From Pseudoclavibacter sp. AY1H1 (GTDB lineage Bacteria > Actinomycetota > Actinomycetes > Actinomycetales > Microbacteriaceae): DNA of 64,000 nucleotides. The notes under the pieces are model-generated. The model worked only from the letters and a program-made list of their open reading frames with translations, was not told the origin of the DNA and did no database searches. The stretch is taken from positions 124,001-188,000 of the forward strand of contig NZ_PSXX01000008.1 of assembly GCF_002931055.1 (NCBI RefSeq), given 5' to 3'. Shown here piece by piece: positions 53,056 through 61,871 of the stretch; position 1 is the stretch's first letter; each line of letters starts with the position of its first letter. Position numbers and translations under genes: made by a program.

Positions 53056-53777
53056 ACTGGCTCATCGCGAACTGGGAGACGGTCTGGCCGATCATCATCC
53101 AGCACACCGTGCTGTCGGTGGTGCCGACGGTGCTCGGCCTCGTCATCGCCCTCCCGCTCGGGATGCTCCTCGTCGGGCGACCGCGCGGACGAGGCGTCGC
53201 GATCATCGTCGCGAGCATCGTCTTCACGATCCCCTCGCTCGCGCTCTTCGTCGTGATCCCGTCGATCGTGGGCACGCCCATCATCAGCCCGCTCAACGTG
53301 ATCATCGCGCTGACGCTCTACTCGACGGCGCTGCTCATCCGCACCGTGCTGGAGTCGCTCGACGCGGTTCCGGACGATGTGAAGGACGCGTCGAGCGCCA
53401 TCGGCTACTCGCCCATCAAGCGCGTCATCGCAGTCGAGCTGCCCCTCGCCATCCCCGTGCTCGTCGCCGGGCTCAGGGTCGTCGCGGTCACCAACGTCTC
53501 GCTGGTCTCCGTGGGCGCCGTCATCGGCGTCGGCGGCCTCGGCCAGCTCTTCACCGCCGGGTTCCAACGCGACTACCCTGACCAGATCTTCGCCGGCATC
53601 ATCACGATCCTCGTGCTCGCGTTCATCTTCGACCGCGTCATCGCGATCATCGGCGTCGCGACCACCCCGTGGCTGCGCAGCGACCGCGTGAAGGCGAAGC
53701 GGGCGTCGAGGCGCACACCGAACGAGCGCACCGAGACCGCCATGCTCGACACCGTCATCGCGAAGGGGGACATCTGA
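53052..53777 (+). CDS. OpuCB-type ABC permease
   Basis: A 241-residue permease with five or six membrane segments; IGYSPIKRVIAVELPLAIPVLVAGLR holds the coupling helix and VGAVIGVGGLGQLFTAGFQRD is the family C-terminal block. A basic 35-residue tail follows. ATGA overlap with the ATPase. It should pair with the next permease. Confidence 0.87.
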   Translation: MNWLIANWETVWPIIIQHTVLSVVPTVLGLVIALPLGMLLVGRPRGRGVAIIVASIVFTIPSLALFVVIPSIVGTPIISPLNVIIALTLYSTALLIRTVLESLDAVPDDVKDASSAIGYSPIKRVIAVELPLAIPVLVAGLRVVAVTNVSLVSVGAVIGVGGLGQLFTAGFQRDYPDQIFAGIITILVLAFIFDRVIAIIGVATTPWLRSDRVKAKRASRRTPNERTETAMLDTVIAKGDI

Positions 53778-54532
53778 TGTTCAACGAGATGCTGTCCTAC
53801 TTCCTCGACCCGGCCAACTGGGCGGGCTCCGCGAGCATCCCAGCCAGGGTCGGCGAGCACCTCTGGTACTCGCTGCTGGCGGTCGCGCTGGCCGCCGTCA
53901 TCGCGTTCCCGCTCGGTCTCGTCATCGGCCACACGGGCAAGGGCACGACGTTCATCGTCGCCACCGCCAACGTGCTGCGAGCGCTCCCCAGTCTCGGTCT
54001 CATGACGCTGCTCGTGCTGCTCATGGGCCTCGGACTGTTCCCGCCGGTGATCGCGCTGGTCGTGCTCGCCGTGCCCCCGCTCCTCGCCGGCGTCTACTCG
54101 GGTGTCGCGAACGTGAGCCGCGCGACGGTGGATGCGGCGCGCGCCATGGGCATGACCGAGTGGCAGATCGTGTGGCAGGTCGAGCTGCCGAACGCGATGC
54201 CGCTCATCGTCGCGGGGCTCCGCAGCGCGGTGCTGCAGGTCATCGCCACGGCGACCATCGCCGCCTACGTGAACCTCGGCGGCCTCGGACGCTACATCTT
54301 CGACGGCCTCGCCGTCACCGACTACGGGCGCGTGCTGGTCGGCGCTGTCCTCGTCACGGGGCTCGCGCTGGTCGTCGACGGCCTGCTCGCGCTGCTCGGG
54401 CGACTCGTCGTCCCTGGCCGCACCAAGCGTGGGTCGAAGGGTGCCGGGGCTGAGGCCGGTGCCGGTTCTCGTGCCGGCGCCTCCTCGGGCGCGACCGCCG
54501 CATCCACGAGCGCGGCCACGGCGAGCGCGTAG
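53777..54532 (+). CDS. OpuCD-type ABC permease
   Basis: A 251-residue second permease: AMGMTEWQIVWQVELPNAMPLIVAGLR coupling region and AYVNLGGLGRYIFDGLAVTDY end block. The last 45 residues are an Ala/Gly/Ser-rich low-complexity tail. Its ATG overlaps the previous stop (TGATG). Completes the importer; the operon then meets ald on the other strand. Confidence 0.87.
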   Translation: MFNEMLSYFLDPANWAGSASIPARVGEHLWYSLLAVALAAVIAFPLGLVIGHTGKGTTFIVATANVLRALPSLGLMTLLVLLMGLGLFPPVIALVVLAVPPLLAGVYSGVANVSRATVDAARAMGMTEWQIVWQVELPNAMPLIVAGLRSAVLQVIATATIAAYVNLGGLGRYIFDGLAVTDYGRVLVGAVLVTGLALVVDGLLALLGRLVVPGRTKRGSKGAGAEAGAGSRAGASSGATAASTSAATASA

Positions 54533-54567
54533 CCCCCGGGCGGGCGGGCGCGGCGCCAGGGACCGAG

Positions 54568-55689
54568 CTACTCGGCGGCGAGGACCTCGTCGACCGGGCG
54601 GTAGGCGAGGCCGAGCGCCGTGGCGACACCTCGGTTGGTGACGTGCCCGCCGTGCACGTTGAGGCCGAGCGCGAGGGCATGGTCCTCCTGCATGGCCCGC
54701 TTCCAGCCCTTGTCGGCGATGGCGGTCACGTACGGGAGCGTCGCGTTCGTGAGGGCGCGCGTCGAGGTCTCCGGCACGGCACCCGGCATGTTGGCGACGC
54801 AGTAGTAGATCGAGTTGTGCACGGCGAACGTCGGGTCGTCATGCGTCGTGGGGTGGGAGCCCTCGAAGCATCCGCCCTGGTCGATCGCGATGTCGACGAG
54901 CACGGAGCCCTTCTTCATGCCCGCCACCATCTCGTCGGTGACGAGCTTCGGGGCAGCGGCGCCCGGGATGAGGACGGAGCCGACGACCAGGTCGGCCTCG
55001 GCGAGCTGCGCCGCGATCTCGTACGCCGACGATGCCCGCGTCTGGATCTTGCCCTGGAACTGCACCTCGAGCTCACGGAGGCGCGGGATGTTCAGGTCGA
55101 TGATGGTGACGTCCGCGCCCATGCCGACGGCGTTCGCGGCGGCGTGCTCCCCGGCGACACCGCCGCCGATGACGACGACCTTCGCCTTCGGGGTGCCGGG
55201 CACGCCGCCGAGCAGCAGGCCGCGTCCGCCAGCGGCCTTCATGAGGTGGTAGGCGCCGACCTGGGTGGCGAGGCGGCCGGCGACTTCGCTCATGGGCGTG
55301 AGCAGCGGCAGGGAGCGGTTCGGGAGCTGCACCGTCTCGTACGCGATGGCGGTCGTGCCGGCGTTCGCGAGCGCCTCCGCCTGCGCGCGGTCGGCGGCGA
55401 GGTGCAGGTAGGTGAAGAGCACCAGCTCGGGGCGCATGTGGCGGTATTCGGCGGCGATGGGCTCCTTCACCTTGAGCAGCAGCTCGGCCGTCGACCAGAC
55501 CTCGTCTGCGGTCGCGAGGATGCGCGCACCCGCCGCCTCGTAGGCGGTGTCGGCGATTGCCGAGCCGAGGCCGGCCCCTGCCTCGATGAAGACCTGGTGG
55601 CCGTGGCGCTCCAGCTCGTGGACCCCGGCGGGCGTGATGGCCACGCGGTTCTCGTTGTTCTTAATCTCCGTCGGGACCCCGATGCGCAT
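54568..55689 (-). CDS. ald: alanine dehydrogenase
   Basis: A 373-residue NAD-dependent dehydrogenase converting alanine to pyruvate and ammonia. MRIGVPTEIKNNENRVAITP, LLKVKEP with the substrate lysine, the catalytic His in FTYLHLA, and VIGGGVAGEHAA for NAD are all present. It is divergent from an Lrp-type regulator (AldR-like). It stands between the two halves of the probable ergothioneine cluster and has no obvious step in that pathway. Confidence 0.95.
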   Translation of the reverse strand: MRIGVPTEIKNNENRVAITPAGVHELERHGHQVFIEAGAGLGSAIADTAYEAAGARILATADEVWSTAELLLKVKEPIAAEYRHMRPELVLFTYLHLAADRAQAEALANAGTTAIAYETVQLPNRSLPLLTPMSEVAGRLATQVGAYHLMKAAGGRGLLLGGVPGTPKAKVVVIGGGVAGEHAAANAVGMGADVTIIDLNIPRLRELEVQFQGKIQTRASSAYEIAAQLAEADLVVGSVLIPGAAAPKLVTDEMVAGMKKGSVLVDIAIDQGGCFEGSHPTTHDDPTFAVHNSIYYCVANMPGAVPETSTRALTNATLPYVTAIADKGWKRAMQEDHALALGLNVHGGHVTNRGVATALGLAYRPVDEVLAAE

Positions 55690-55766
55690 GATTACCCCTT
55701 CGTGTTCGTGCTCGTTCGGTGCTTCTCTCCGGCAATCATGCGCAGAACGTGGTTCGAATACGATGA

Positions 55767-55787
55767 ATGCCGAAGAAACATCGGCAT
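55767..55787. promoter_or_regulatory. palindrome between ald and the Lrp-type regulator
   Basis: ATGCCGA (55767-55773) and TCGGCAT (55781-55787) form a perfect 7+7+7 inverted repeat about 80 bases upstream of ald and 43 before the regulator start. Position suits an AldR-type activator site. Confidence 0.55.
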
Positions 55788-55830
55788 GTGCGGGAGAATC
55801 GGGGCAGAACTTCGCTGAGGAGGCACGCGC

Positions 55831-56313
55831 GTGGGTGAAATGCCGAAGGAACTACGGGCCGTCGACGCCGGAGTGCTCGACGATGTCGACCGCCGTCTCG
55901 TCGAGCTGCTGCAGGCCAACTCGCGGCAGTCGAACACGCAGCTCGCGGCCGCGGTCGGTATCGCCCAGTCGACGTGCATCGCGCGCGTGCGCTCGCTCGT
56001 CGATCGCGGCATCATCACGAGGTTCACGGCGGATGTGGGCCTGCCGCAGCTGGGCCTCGCGCTGCAGGCCCTCATCAGCGTCAACATCCGCTCGGGGCAG
56101 CGCCAGGAGCTCGCGCACTTCGCGGAGGAGATGCGTGCGCTGCCCGAGGTCGTGCAGATCTTCTTCCTCGGCGGCTCGGAGGACTTCATCGTGCACGTCG
56201 CCGTCCGCGATTCGAACGACGCGCGGGAGTTCGTGGTGGCGAACCTGTCGACGCACCCTGCCGTCGCCTCCACTCGAACGAGCATCGTCTTCGACCACCA
56301 CCGCATCCGCTGA
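55831..56313 (+). CDS. Lrp/AsnC-family regulator, AldR-like
   Basis: A 160-residue regulator with helix-turn-helix (NTQLAAAVGIAQSTCIARVRSLVDRGIITRF) and a RAM ligand domain (ALISVNIRSGQRQELAHFAEE, GGSEDFIVHVAVRD). Divergent from ald, as in mycobacterial AldR/ald pairs, so it likely activates alanine use on binding an amino acid. GTG start with GAGGAGG eight bases upstream. Confidence 0.87.
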   Translation: MGEMPKELRAVDAGVLDDVDRRLVELLQANSRQSNTQLAAAVGIAQSTCIARVRSLVDRGIITRFTADVGLPQLGLALQALISVNIRSGQRQELAHFAEEMRALPEVVQIFFLGGSEDFIVHVAVRDSNDAREFVVANLSTHPAVASTRTSIVFDHHRIR

Positions 56314-56665
56314 GCTGCCGCGTCGTGCGTGCCGCGTCCTGCGCGCCACACGGCAAGACGTCGGTCCTTGGCGGATTCACGGAGGTGGCGACCTGCAGAT
56401 ACCCCAGGTCTGCGAGCGTCGGGGCCGTATCCCGCGCAGACTTCGGGCATGTGCAGGCGCGGCGGTGCGCACGCCTGCGCAAGGCCGAGGTCTGCGTAGC
56501 TGGAGTGCGCCCGACCCGCAGGTCACCTTCGTCTCAACGCCGGCCCAACGCCGACCCTGACCAGCGCTGAGCAGCCCGCTCCGAACCGGCTCCGGCACCC
56601 GCAACTCATCCCGTGATCTGAGAACGCAGTAGCCGGAACCGCCGTGACGTTCTTATTCTGTGTGC
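56314..56665. other. 352-base intergenic region before the second ergothioneine-type block
   Basis: No gene. It holds a solo 62-bp palindromic element (56435-56496) and, just before the amidohydrolase, TATTCT near 56653, which could be a -10 box placed only a few bases before the GTG/ATG. That would mean a nearly leaderless message. Confidence 0.45.
56435..56496. repeat. solo 62-bp palindromic element
   Basis: CGCAGACTTCGGGCATGTGC at the start and GCGCAAGGCCGAGGTCTGCG at the end; the arms pair at 21 of 25 positions. Same length and same CGCAGAC/GTCTG ends as the array units at 15889-17015. Confidence 0.7.
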
Positions 56666-58054
56666 ATGGATCCAGTAGCGCAGGCGCAGGACGACCTCGT
56701 CGCGACCCTCATCGTGCGTGGGAAGATCCGAGACCCGCGCGGCGTCTGGGGGCCAGGCGAGGTGTGGGCGGCGGGGCCGCGCATCGTCGCGGTGCACACG
56801 GGCCGCTCCCGCACCCCGGCACCCGCTGGCGCCCGCATCGTCGACGTCGGCGACGCCTACGTGCTGCCCGGGGTGGTGGATGCGCACGTGCATTCCCTCT
56901 CGCACGGCGGCGAGGGCATCGCGGCCGCGACGAGGGCCGCCACGGCCGGCGGCGTGACGACGATCGTCGAGATGCCCTATGACGGCACCGGCCCCATCAA
57001 CAGTCTCGACAGGCTCCGGGCGAAGCAGGACCTCGCGAACGATGAGGCGCACATCGACGTGGCGCTGCTCGGCACGCTCGCGCCCGGTGGCGGCTGGCGC
57101 GCGGCCGGCGAACTCGCCGACGCTGGGGCTGCCGGCTTCAAGGTGTCGCTGTTCCACACGCACGAGACGCGCTTTCCTCGCATCGACGACCGGGAGCTGC
57201 TGAGCGTGATGGCCGCGGTTCGGGACGCGGGACGCACGCTGTGCACGCACGCCGAGAACAACGAGATCATCCAGGCGCTCCTCGGCGAGGAGCGAGCGGC
57301 GGGTAGCACCGACCCGCAGTCGCACTCACGCTCTCGCCCGCCCGTCTCGGAGACGCTGGGTGTGCTGACGGCACTCGAGGTCGCCGCCGACACTGGGGCC
57401 AGGCTGCACGTCTGCCACCTGTCGCTTCCCCGCAGCGTCGACCTGGTCGACTGGTACCGGACGCAGGGCGCCGACGTCACGCTCGAGACCTGCCCGCACT
57501 ACCTGACCTTCACCCAGGACGACCTCGAGACGCAGCGGGGACGCCTGAAGATCAACCCGCCGTTGCGGGACGCGGAGGCGCGCGACGGGCTGTGGGATCG
57601 CCTCGGCAAGGGGCTGGTGAGCGTGGTCAGCTCGGACCACGCCCCGTGGTCGAGGGAGCTGAAGGACCACGACGTCATGCTCGACAACAGCTCGGGCGCG
57701 CCGGGCGTGCAGACGCTCGTCGCCGCGACGCTGGGCGGCGCGCTGCGTCGTGATCCGTCCGGCACGCTGCTGGCGCAGGCGGTGGATGCGCTCACGATCA
57801 GCCCAGCGCGCCGCTACGGTCTCGACGCTCGCAAGGGGTCGCTCGAGGTCGGCAAGGACGCCGACATCGTCGTATTCACGCCGGGGGACGCATCCATCGA
57901 ACTCGACCGGATGCTCTCGAACGCGGGCTGGACGCCATACGAGGGCATGTCGCCCGGCGGCAGCGTGACGCACACCTTCTCCCGCGGCGAGCTCGTCTAC
58001 TCCGACACCGCTGGGCTCCTGGCGCGTGCGGGCCGGGGAGAGGTGCTGGTCTGA
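56666..58054 (+). CDS. cyclic amidohydrolase, probable hydantoin-5-propionate hydrolase
   Basis: A 462-residue dihydroorotase/allantoinase/hydantoinase-type enzyme with a binuclear metal site: HVH (74-76), carboxylated Lys159 in GFKVSLFH, His195 in CTHAEN, His251 in HVCHLS and Asp324 in VSSDHAPW. Such enzymes open cyclic ureides to N-carbamoyl acids. Followed by urocanase-like, DUF917 and N-carbamoyl-hydrolase genes, the fitting substrate is hydantoin-5-propionate, giving N-carbamoyl-glutamate. Allantoinase is the alternative, but no allantoin genes are nearby. The ATG at 56666 was chosen; a GTG two codons earlier is equal. No ribosome site is visible. Confidence 0.82.
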   Translation: MDPVAQAQDDLVATLIVRGKIRDPRGVWGPGEVWAAGPRIVAVHTGRSRTPAPAGARIVDVGDAYVLPGVVDAHVHSLSHGGEGIAAATRAATAGGVTTIVEMPYDGTGPINSLDRLRAKQDLANDEAHIDVALLGTLAPGGGWRAAGELADAGAAGFKVSLFHTHETRFPRIDDRELLSVMAAVRDAGRTLCTHAENNEIIQALLGEERAAGSTDPQSHSRSRPPVSETLGVLTALEVAADTGARLHVCHLSLPRSVDLVDWYRTQGADVTLETCPHYLTFTQDDLETQRGRLKINPPLRDAEARDGLWDRLGKGLVSVVSSDHAPWSRELKDHDVMLDNSSGAPGVQTLVAATLGGALRRDPSGTLLAQAVDALTISPARRYGLDARKGSLEVGKDADIVVFTPGDASIELDRMLSNAGWTPYEGMSPGGSVTHTFSRGELVYSDTAGLLARAGRGEVLV

Positions 58055-58056
58055 CC

Positions 58057-58899
58057 ATGAGCGATCTGCGACCGAAGGCGGACCCGAACGGACGGCCCAT
58101 ATCCGGGGGAGCGGCTGCCTCCGGTGGGGCTGGGGGGACCGGGGGAGCCGCGTACAAGTCGCTGCACCGTGGCCTCGAGATCCTGCAGCTCATCCAGGGC
58201 CGAGGGCGGCTCAAGATCTCGGAGATCAGCAGCGAACTCGGGATGCCGCTGTCGACCGTGTACCGCTACGTGACCGTGCTTCGAGACGCGGGCTTCGCGA
58301 TCGAGATCGACGGCTACCTCATGCCGTCGAGCCGCCTCGCGGAGAACGACGACGCCTCCCCGCACCTCGTGCGCTACGCGGCACCCGTGCTGCGTCGCCT
58401 CAGGGAGCTCACCGGCATGACGGCGATCCTCGCCGTGCGCGTGCACATCACGGCCGTGTGCCTGGAGGTGTCGTACGCGCATCCGCAGCACCGCATCCCC
58501 TTCGGCCGCGGGAAGGTGCGCAGCCTCTACGCGGGGGCGACGGCCCTGCCCCTGCTCGCGTACGCACCGAAGAAGGTCGTGCGCGAGCTGCTCTCCGGCG
58601 GCCTCCGCGCGTACACGACCGCGACGATGAGCCCGGAGATGATCGAGCCGTACCTGCGGCAGGTGCGCGCCGAGGGGCACGCCGTCTCCTACGGGCAGAT
58701 CACCCCTGGCATGGTCGGCATCGGGGTGCCCGTCTTCGCGGGCGGCCGAGTGCTGTGCTCCCTGTCTCTTGTCGGTGACGAGCGGCAGACTGGTGTACTG
58801 GACGAGCGCGTCGCGCTCCTCAAGCAGGGAGCTGCAGAGCTCGCCGCGAAACTGCCGTCGAACGTCGACCTCGAAGTCTGGAGCGACCAGAGTGCCTGA
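58057..58899 (+). CDS. IclR-family regulator
   Basis: A 280-residue regulator with a glycine-rich 35-residue start, winged helix (LKISEISSELGMPLSTVYRYVTVL) and a ligand domain (AILAVRVHITAVCLEVSYAH, GMVGIGVPVF). It begins two bases after the amidohydrolase stop and overlaps the next gene, so it is co-transcribed with the enzymes it probably controls. IclR proteins often sense aromatic or imidazole-like acids. It may also act at the 48977 palindrome (inference). Confidence 0.87.
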   Translation: MSDLRPKADPNGRPISGGAAASGGAGGTGGAAYKSLHRGLEILQLIQGRGRLKISEISSELGMPLSTVYRYVTVLRDAGFAIEIDGYLMPSSRLAENDDASPHLVRYAAPVLRRLRELTGMTAILAVRVHITAVCLEVSYAHPQHRIPFGRGKVRSLYAGATALPLLAYAPKKVVRELLSGGLRAYTTATMSPEMIEPYLRQVRAEGHAVSYGQITPGMVGIGVPVFAGGRVLCSLSLVGDERQTGVLDERVALLKQGAAELAAKLPSNVDLEVWSDQSA

Positions 58900-60760
58900 A
58901 ATCGCCGCGAACCCCGCAGCCCCGTCCCCCGCCTTCGAGGAGTCCGCGCCGCCCGTGTCCGGGCCGCTCGCGAGCCCCATCCTCGCGCGTGGAACGCAGC
59001 CGATCACCGCGCAGCGCGGCACGAAGCTGCGCGCGAGGAACTGGCGGGCCGAGGGCCTGCTTCGCATGTTCGAGAACGTGCTCGAGGTTGGAGAGAACGC
59101 GGCGGAGCTCATCGTCTACGCGTCGCTCGGCAAGGCCGCCCGCAACTGGGACGAGGCCTGCCGCATCGTGAACTCGCTGCTCGAGGTCGACGAGGCCGAG
59201 ACGCTGATCCTGCAGACGGGCGCCGCGGTCGGCATCATGTCGACGAAGCGCGACTCGCCCATGGTGCTCTCCGCCGTCAACAACACCGTCGGCAACTGGG
59301 CGACCAGCGACCGCTTCTACGAGCGGTATCGGGCCGGGCAGACCATCTGGGGCGGGCTGACGGCAGCCGCCTGGCAGTACATCGGCAGGCAGGGCGTGCT
59401 GCAGGGCACGTACGAGCTCCTCCGCGAGGTGCTGGTCCAGCACTACGACGCGCGGGCGGAGGGCCGGTGGATGCTCACGGCCGGGCTCGGCGGCATGGGC
59501 TCAGCCCAGCCCATCTCGGCGCGCATCCTCGGCCTGTCGTCCCTGACCGTGGAGATCGACCAGGTGAAGATCGACCGGGCGCTCGCGGTGGGCGGCGTCG
59601 ACGTCCTCGCACCCTCGCTCGACGACGCGCTGGCGCTGCTCGAGGCGGCACGCGCCGAGGGCATCCCCGCCGCCGTCGCGCTCCGCGCCAACGCGGCGGC
59701 CGTCTTCGCGGAGCTCGCCGCGCGCGGCGTCGTCCCGGACATCGTCACCGACCAGACCGCCGCGCACGACGCGCGCTACGGCTACGTGCCCCTCGAGTAC
59801 ACGCTCGACGAGTGGATCGCCGCCCGTGAGTCCGAGCCGGAACGCGTCGAGGCCCTCGCACGCGCCTCCATGGCCAAGCAGGTCAAGGCCATGCTCACGC
59901 TGCAGGAACGCGGATCCATCGCCTTCGAGAACGGCAACAACCTGCGCGTGAAGGCGTTGGAGCACCTCGGCGAGAGCGAGACCGAGCGGGTCAACCGCAT
60001 CCCCGGCTTCATGGAGGCCTACCTCCGGCCGCTCTTCGCGCGCGGCATCGGTCCCTTCCGCTGGGTGTGCCTGTCCGGCGACGTCGAAGACCAGCTGACG
60101 ATGGACGCGCTCGCTTCCTCGCTCTTCCCGGACCGGCCCGAGGTCGCCGAGTGGCTCGCGCTCGCGGGCGTCCACGTGCCGCAGCAGGGCCTCCCCGCGC
60201 GGTCCTGCTGGCTCGGGCACGGCGAACGCTCGCGCCTCGCACAGGCCGCGAACGAGCTCGTCGCCGACGGCCGGCTCACGGCTCCCGTGCTCTTCAGCCG
60301 CGACCACCTCGACTCCGCCGGCATGACCCATCCGCGCATCGGCACCGAGGGCATGCGAGACGGCTCCGACGGCGTCACCGACTGGCCGCTCCTCGACGCC
60401 ATGCTGCTCTCCACGGCCGGGGCCGACCTCGTCGCGATCCACTCGGGTGGCGGCGGCTACACCGGGTGGATGCAGTCCGCCGGCGTCTCCATCGTCGCCG
60501 ACGGCAAGCCGGAGACCCTCGAACGACTCCGCCTGGCTCTCGACCTCGACACGGGGCTCGGCGTCATCCGCCACGCCGCCGCCGGCTACGAGGAGGCCGC
60601 GTCCGCCATCGAGCGGAACGGCGAGACGGGCGACGCCCCCATCGCCGCCCTCGGGCTCGCCGCGCGCGGTGCCCCCGCGTCCGCCGTGCCGGCCGCAGAA
60701 GAGGCCGCAGCGCCGGCGGCATCCACCCCCACCGACCCCGAAGGGAACGCCCGTGCGTGA
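58892..60760 (+). CDS. urocanase-family hydratase, probable thiourocanate hydratase
   Basis: A 622-residue protein clearly related to urocanase (HutU): YIGRQGVLQGTYELL (163-177), LTAGLGGMGSAQP (195-207, NAD loop), VTDQTAAHD (285-293), RGIGPFRWVCLSGD (384-397), LPARSCWLG (434-442) keeping the active-site Cys439, and DGSDGVTDWPLLDAML. It diverges at usually invariant sites: WGGLTAAAW for YGQMTAGSW, and the C-terminal HHGGG reads HSGGG. No true hutH, hutI or hutG is nearby. This fits hydration of thiourocanate, or its S-methyl form, to a thiohydantoin propionate. GTG start overlapping the IclR stop, GGAG upstream. About 65 residues longer than HutU, mostly at the ends. Confidence 0.82.
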   Translation: MPEIAANPAAPSPAFEESAPPVSGPLASPILARGTQPITAQRGTKLRARNWRAEGLLRMFENVLEVGENAAELIVYASLGKAARNWDEACRIVNSLLEVDEAETLILQTGAAVGIMSTKRDSPMVLSAVNNTVGNWATSDRFYERYRAGQTIWGGLTAAAWQYIGRQGVLQGTYELLREVLVQHYDARAEGRWMLTAGLGGMGSAQPISARILGLSSLTVEIDQVKIDRALAVGGVDVLAPSLDDALALLEAARAEGIPAAVALRANAAAVFAELAARGVVPDIVTDQTAAHDARYGYVPLEYTLDEWIAARESEPERVEALARASMAKQVKAMLTLQERGSIAFENGNNLRVKALEHLGESETERVNRIPGFMEAYLRPLFARGIGPFRWVCLSGDVEDQLTMDALASSLFPDRPEVAEWLALAGVHVPQQGLPARSCWLGHGERSRLAQAANELVADGRLTAPVLFSRDHLDSAGMTHPRIGTEGMRDGSDGVTDWPLLDAMLLSTAGADLVAIHSGGGGYTGWMQSAGVSIVADGKPETLERLRLALDLDTGLGVIRHAAAGYEEAASAIERNGETGDAPIAALGLAARGAPASAVPAAEEAAAPAASTPTDPEGNARA

Positions 60761-61871
60761 ACTGACCCAGGAAGACGCCGTCCACGGAGTGCTCGGAGGC
60801 GGTGTGCTCGCGTGCGGCGGCGGCGGGTGGAAGCACCACGGCGAGCTCATGGGCCGCATGGCGACCGAGCTCAACAGGCCGGTGCTCGCGGGCATCGACG
60901 AGCTCCCGGAGGACAGCTGGGTGGCGACGGTCACCGCGATCGGCGCGCCAGCCGCGAAGAACTGGGAGATCCGCCCCGTCGACTACGTGCACGCCCTGCA
61001 GGAGCTCATCAGGGCGACTGAGGTGCCCATCTCGGCCGTCATGACCGCGCAGAACGGCTACTCGACGACCCTGAACGGCTGGATCCAGTCGTCCGTGCTC
61101 GGCGTCAAGGTGCTGGACGCGGCCGGAGACGTGCGCGCGCACCCGACGGGCAAGCTCGGCTCGCTCGGCCTCGCCGAGCGAGAAGGCTACGTGGCGACGC
61201 AGGTCGTGTCGGGCGGCAACCGCGCCCTCCACGGCCACTTCCTCTCCGTGAACCGGGGCACGATCAACACATGCGACGACGTGCTGCGCGACATCTCGGT
61301 GCGCACGGGCGGCTTCATCGCCGCCGCCCGCAACCCGGTCGAGCTGAGCTACGTGCGCGAGCACGCCGCGCACGGGTCGATCTCGCTCGCCCTCGACCTC
61401 GGCAGGGACATGGCGGCGGCGCTCCGGAAGCGCGGCGCCGGCAAGCAGGAGGCGTTCGTGCAGGCAGTCGTCGAACGCCTCGGCGGCACGGTCGTCTCGC
61501 GCGGGCCGCTCGGCCTCGAGGTGCCGACCGACACGCACGGAGGCTGGGACCACGGCACCTTCCGCATCGGCGACTTCACGGTGCCGTACCTCAACGAGTA
61601 CATGGCCATCGAGTCGGGCGGGGAGCGCATCGCAACCTACCCGGACACGATCATCCTCCTCGACCCGAAGCTCGGAGAGGCGGTCGCGGTGAAGGATGCC
61701 GCCGAGGGGCAGGAGGTTGTGCTCGTGTCAGTGCCGGCCTCCGGGCTGCCGGTGTCGTCGTCGGCGATCGACGAGTCCGGGCTCGCCGAGATCGAGCAGA
61801 TCATGGGCATCGACTTCCTGAAGTACCGCGACTCCGGCCTCGTCGGCGGAACGGCCGGCTATGCCGGCTGA
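60753..61871 (+). CDS. DUF917 family protein, probable thiohydantoin desulfurase
   Basis: A 372-residue DUF917 protein: GVLGGGVLACGGGGWKHHGELM at the start, then GGFIAAARNPVELSYVREHAAHG and FTVPYLNEYMAIE. The family was long unassigned; Pfam now describes it as S-methyl thiohydantoin desulfurase (from memory). Here it would remove sulfur from the thiohydantoin propionate to give hydantoin-5-propionate. GTG start in an eight-base overlap with the urocanase-like gene, AAGGGA upstream; its end overlaps the next gene by 11 bases. Confidence 0.82.
   Translation: MRELTQEDAVHGVLGGGVLACGGGGWKHHGELMGRMATELNRPVLAGIDELPEDSWVATVTAIGAPAAKNWEIRPVDYVHALQELIRATEVPISAVMTAQNGYSTTLNGWIQSSVLGVKVLDAAGDVRAHPTGKLGSLGLAEREGYVATQVVSGGNRALHGHFLSVNRGTINTCDDVLRDISVRTGGFIAAARNPVELSYVREHAAHGSISLALDLGRDMAAALRKRGAGKQEAFVQAVVERLGGTVVSRGPLGLEVPTDTHGGWDHGTFRIGDFTVPYLNEYMAIESGGERIATYPDTIILLDPKLGEAVAVKDAAEGQEVVLVSVPASGLPVSSSAIDESGLAEIEQIMGIDFLKYRDSGLVGGTAGYAG

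Noticed and set aside
56558-56635. Eighth 78-bp element starting TGACCAGCGCTGAG
   Set aside because: No inverted 3' end is found at the expected position.
50265-60760. Ordinary histidine utilisation (hut) cluster
   Set aside because: The lyase lacks the MIO motif, the urocanase is divergent, and hutI and hutG/hutF are replaced by hydantoinase, DUF917 and N-carbamoyl hydrolase.
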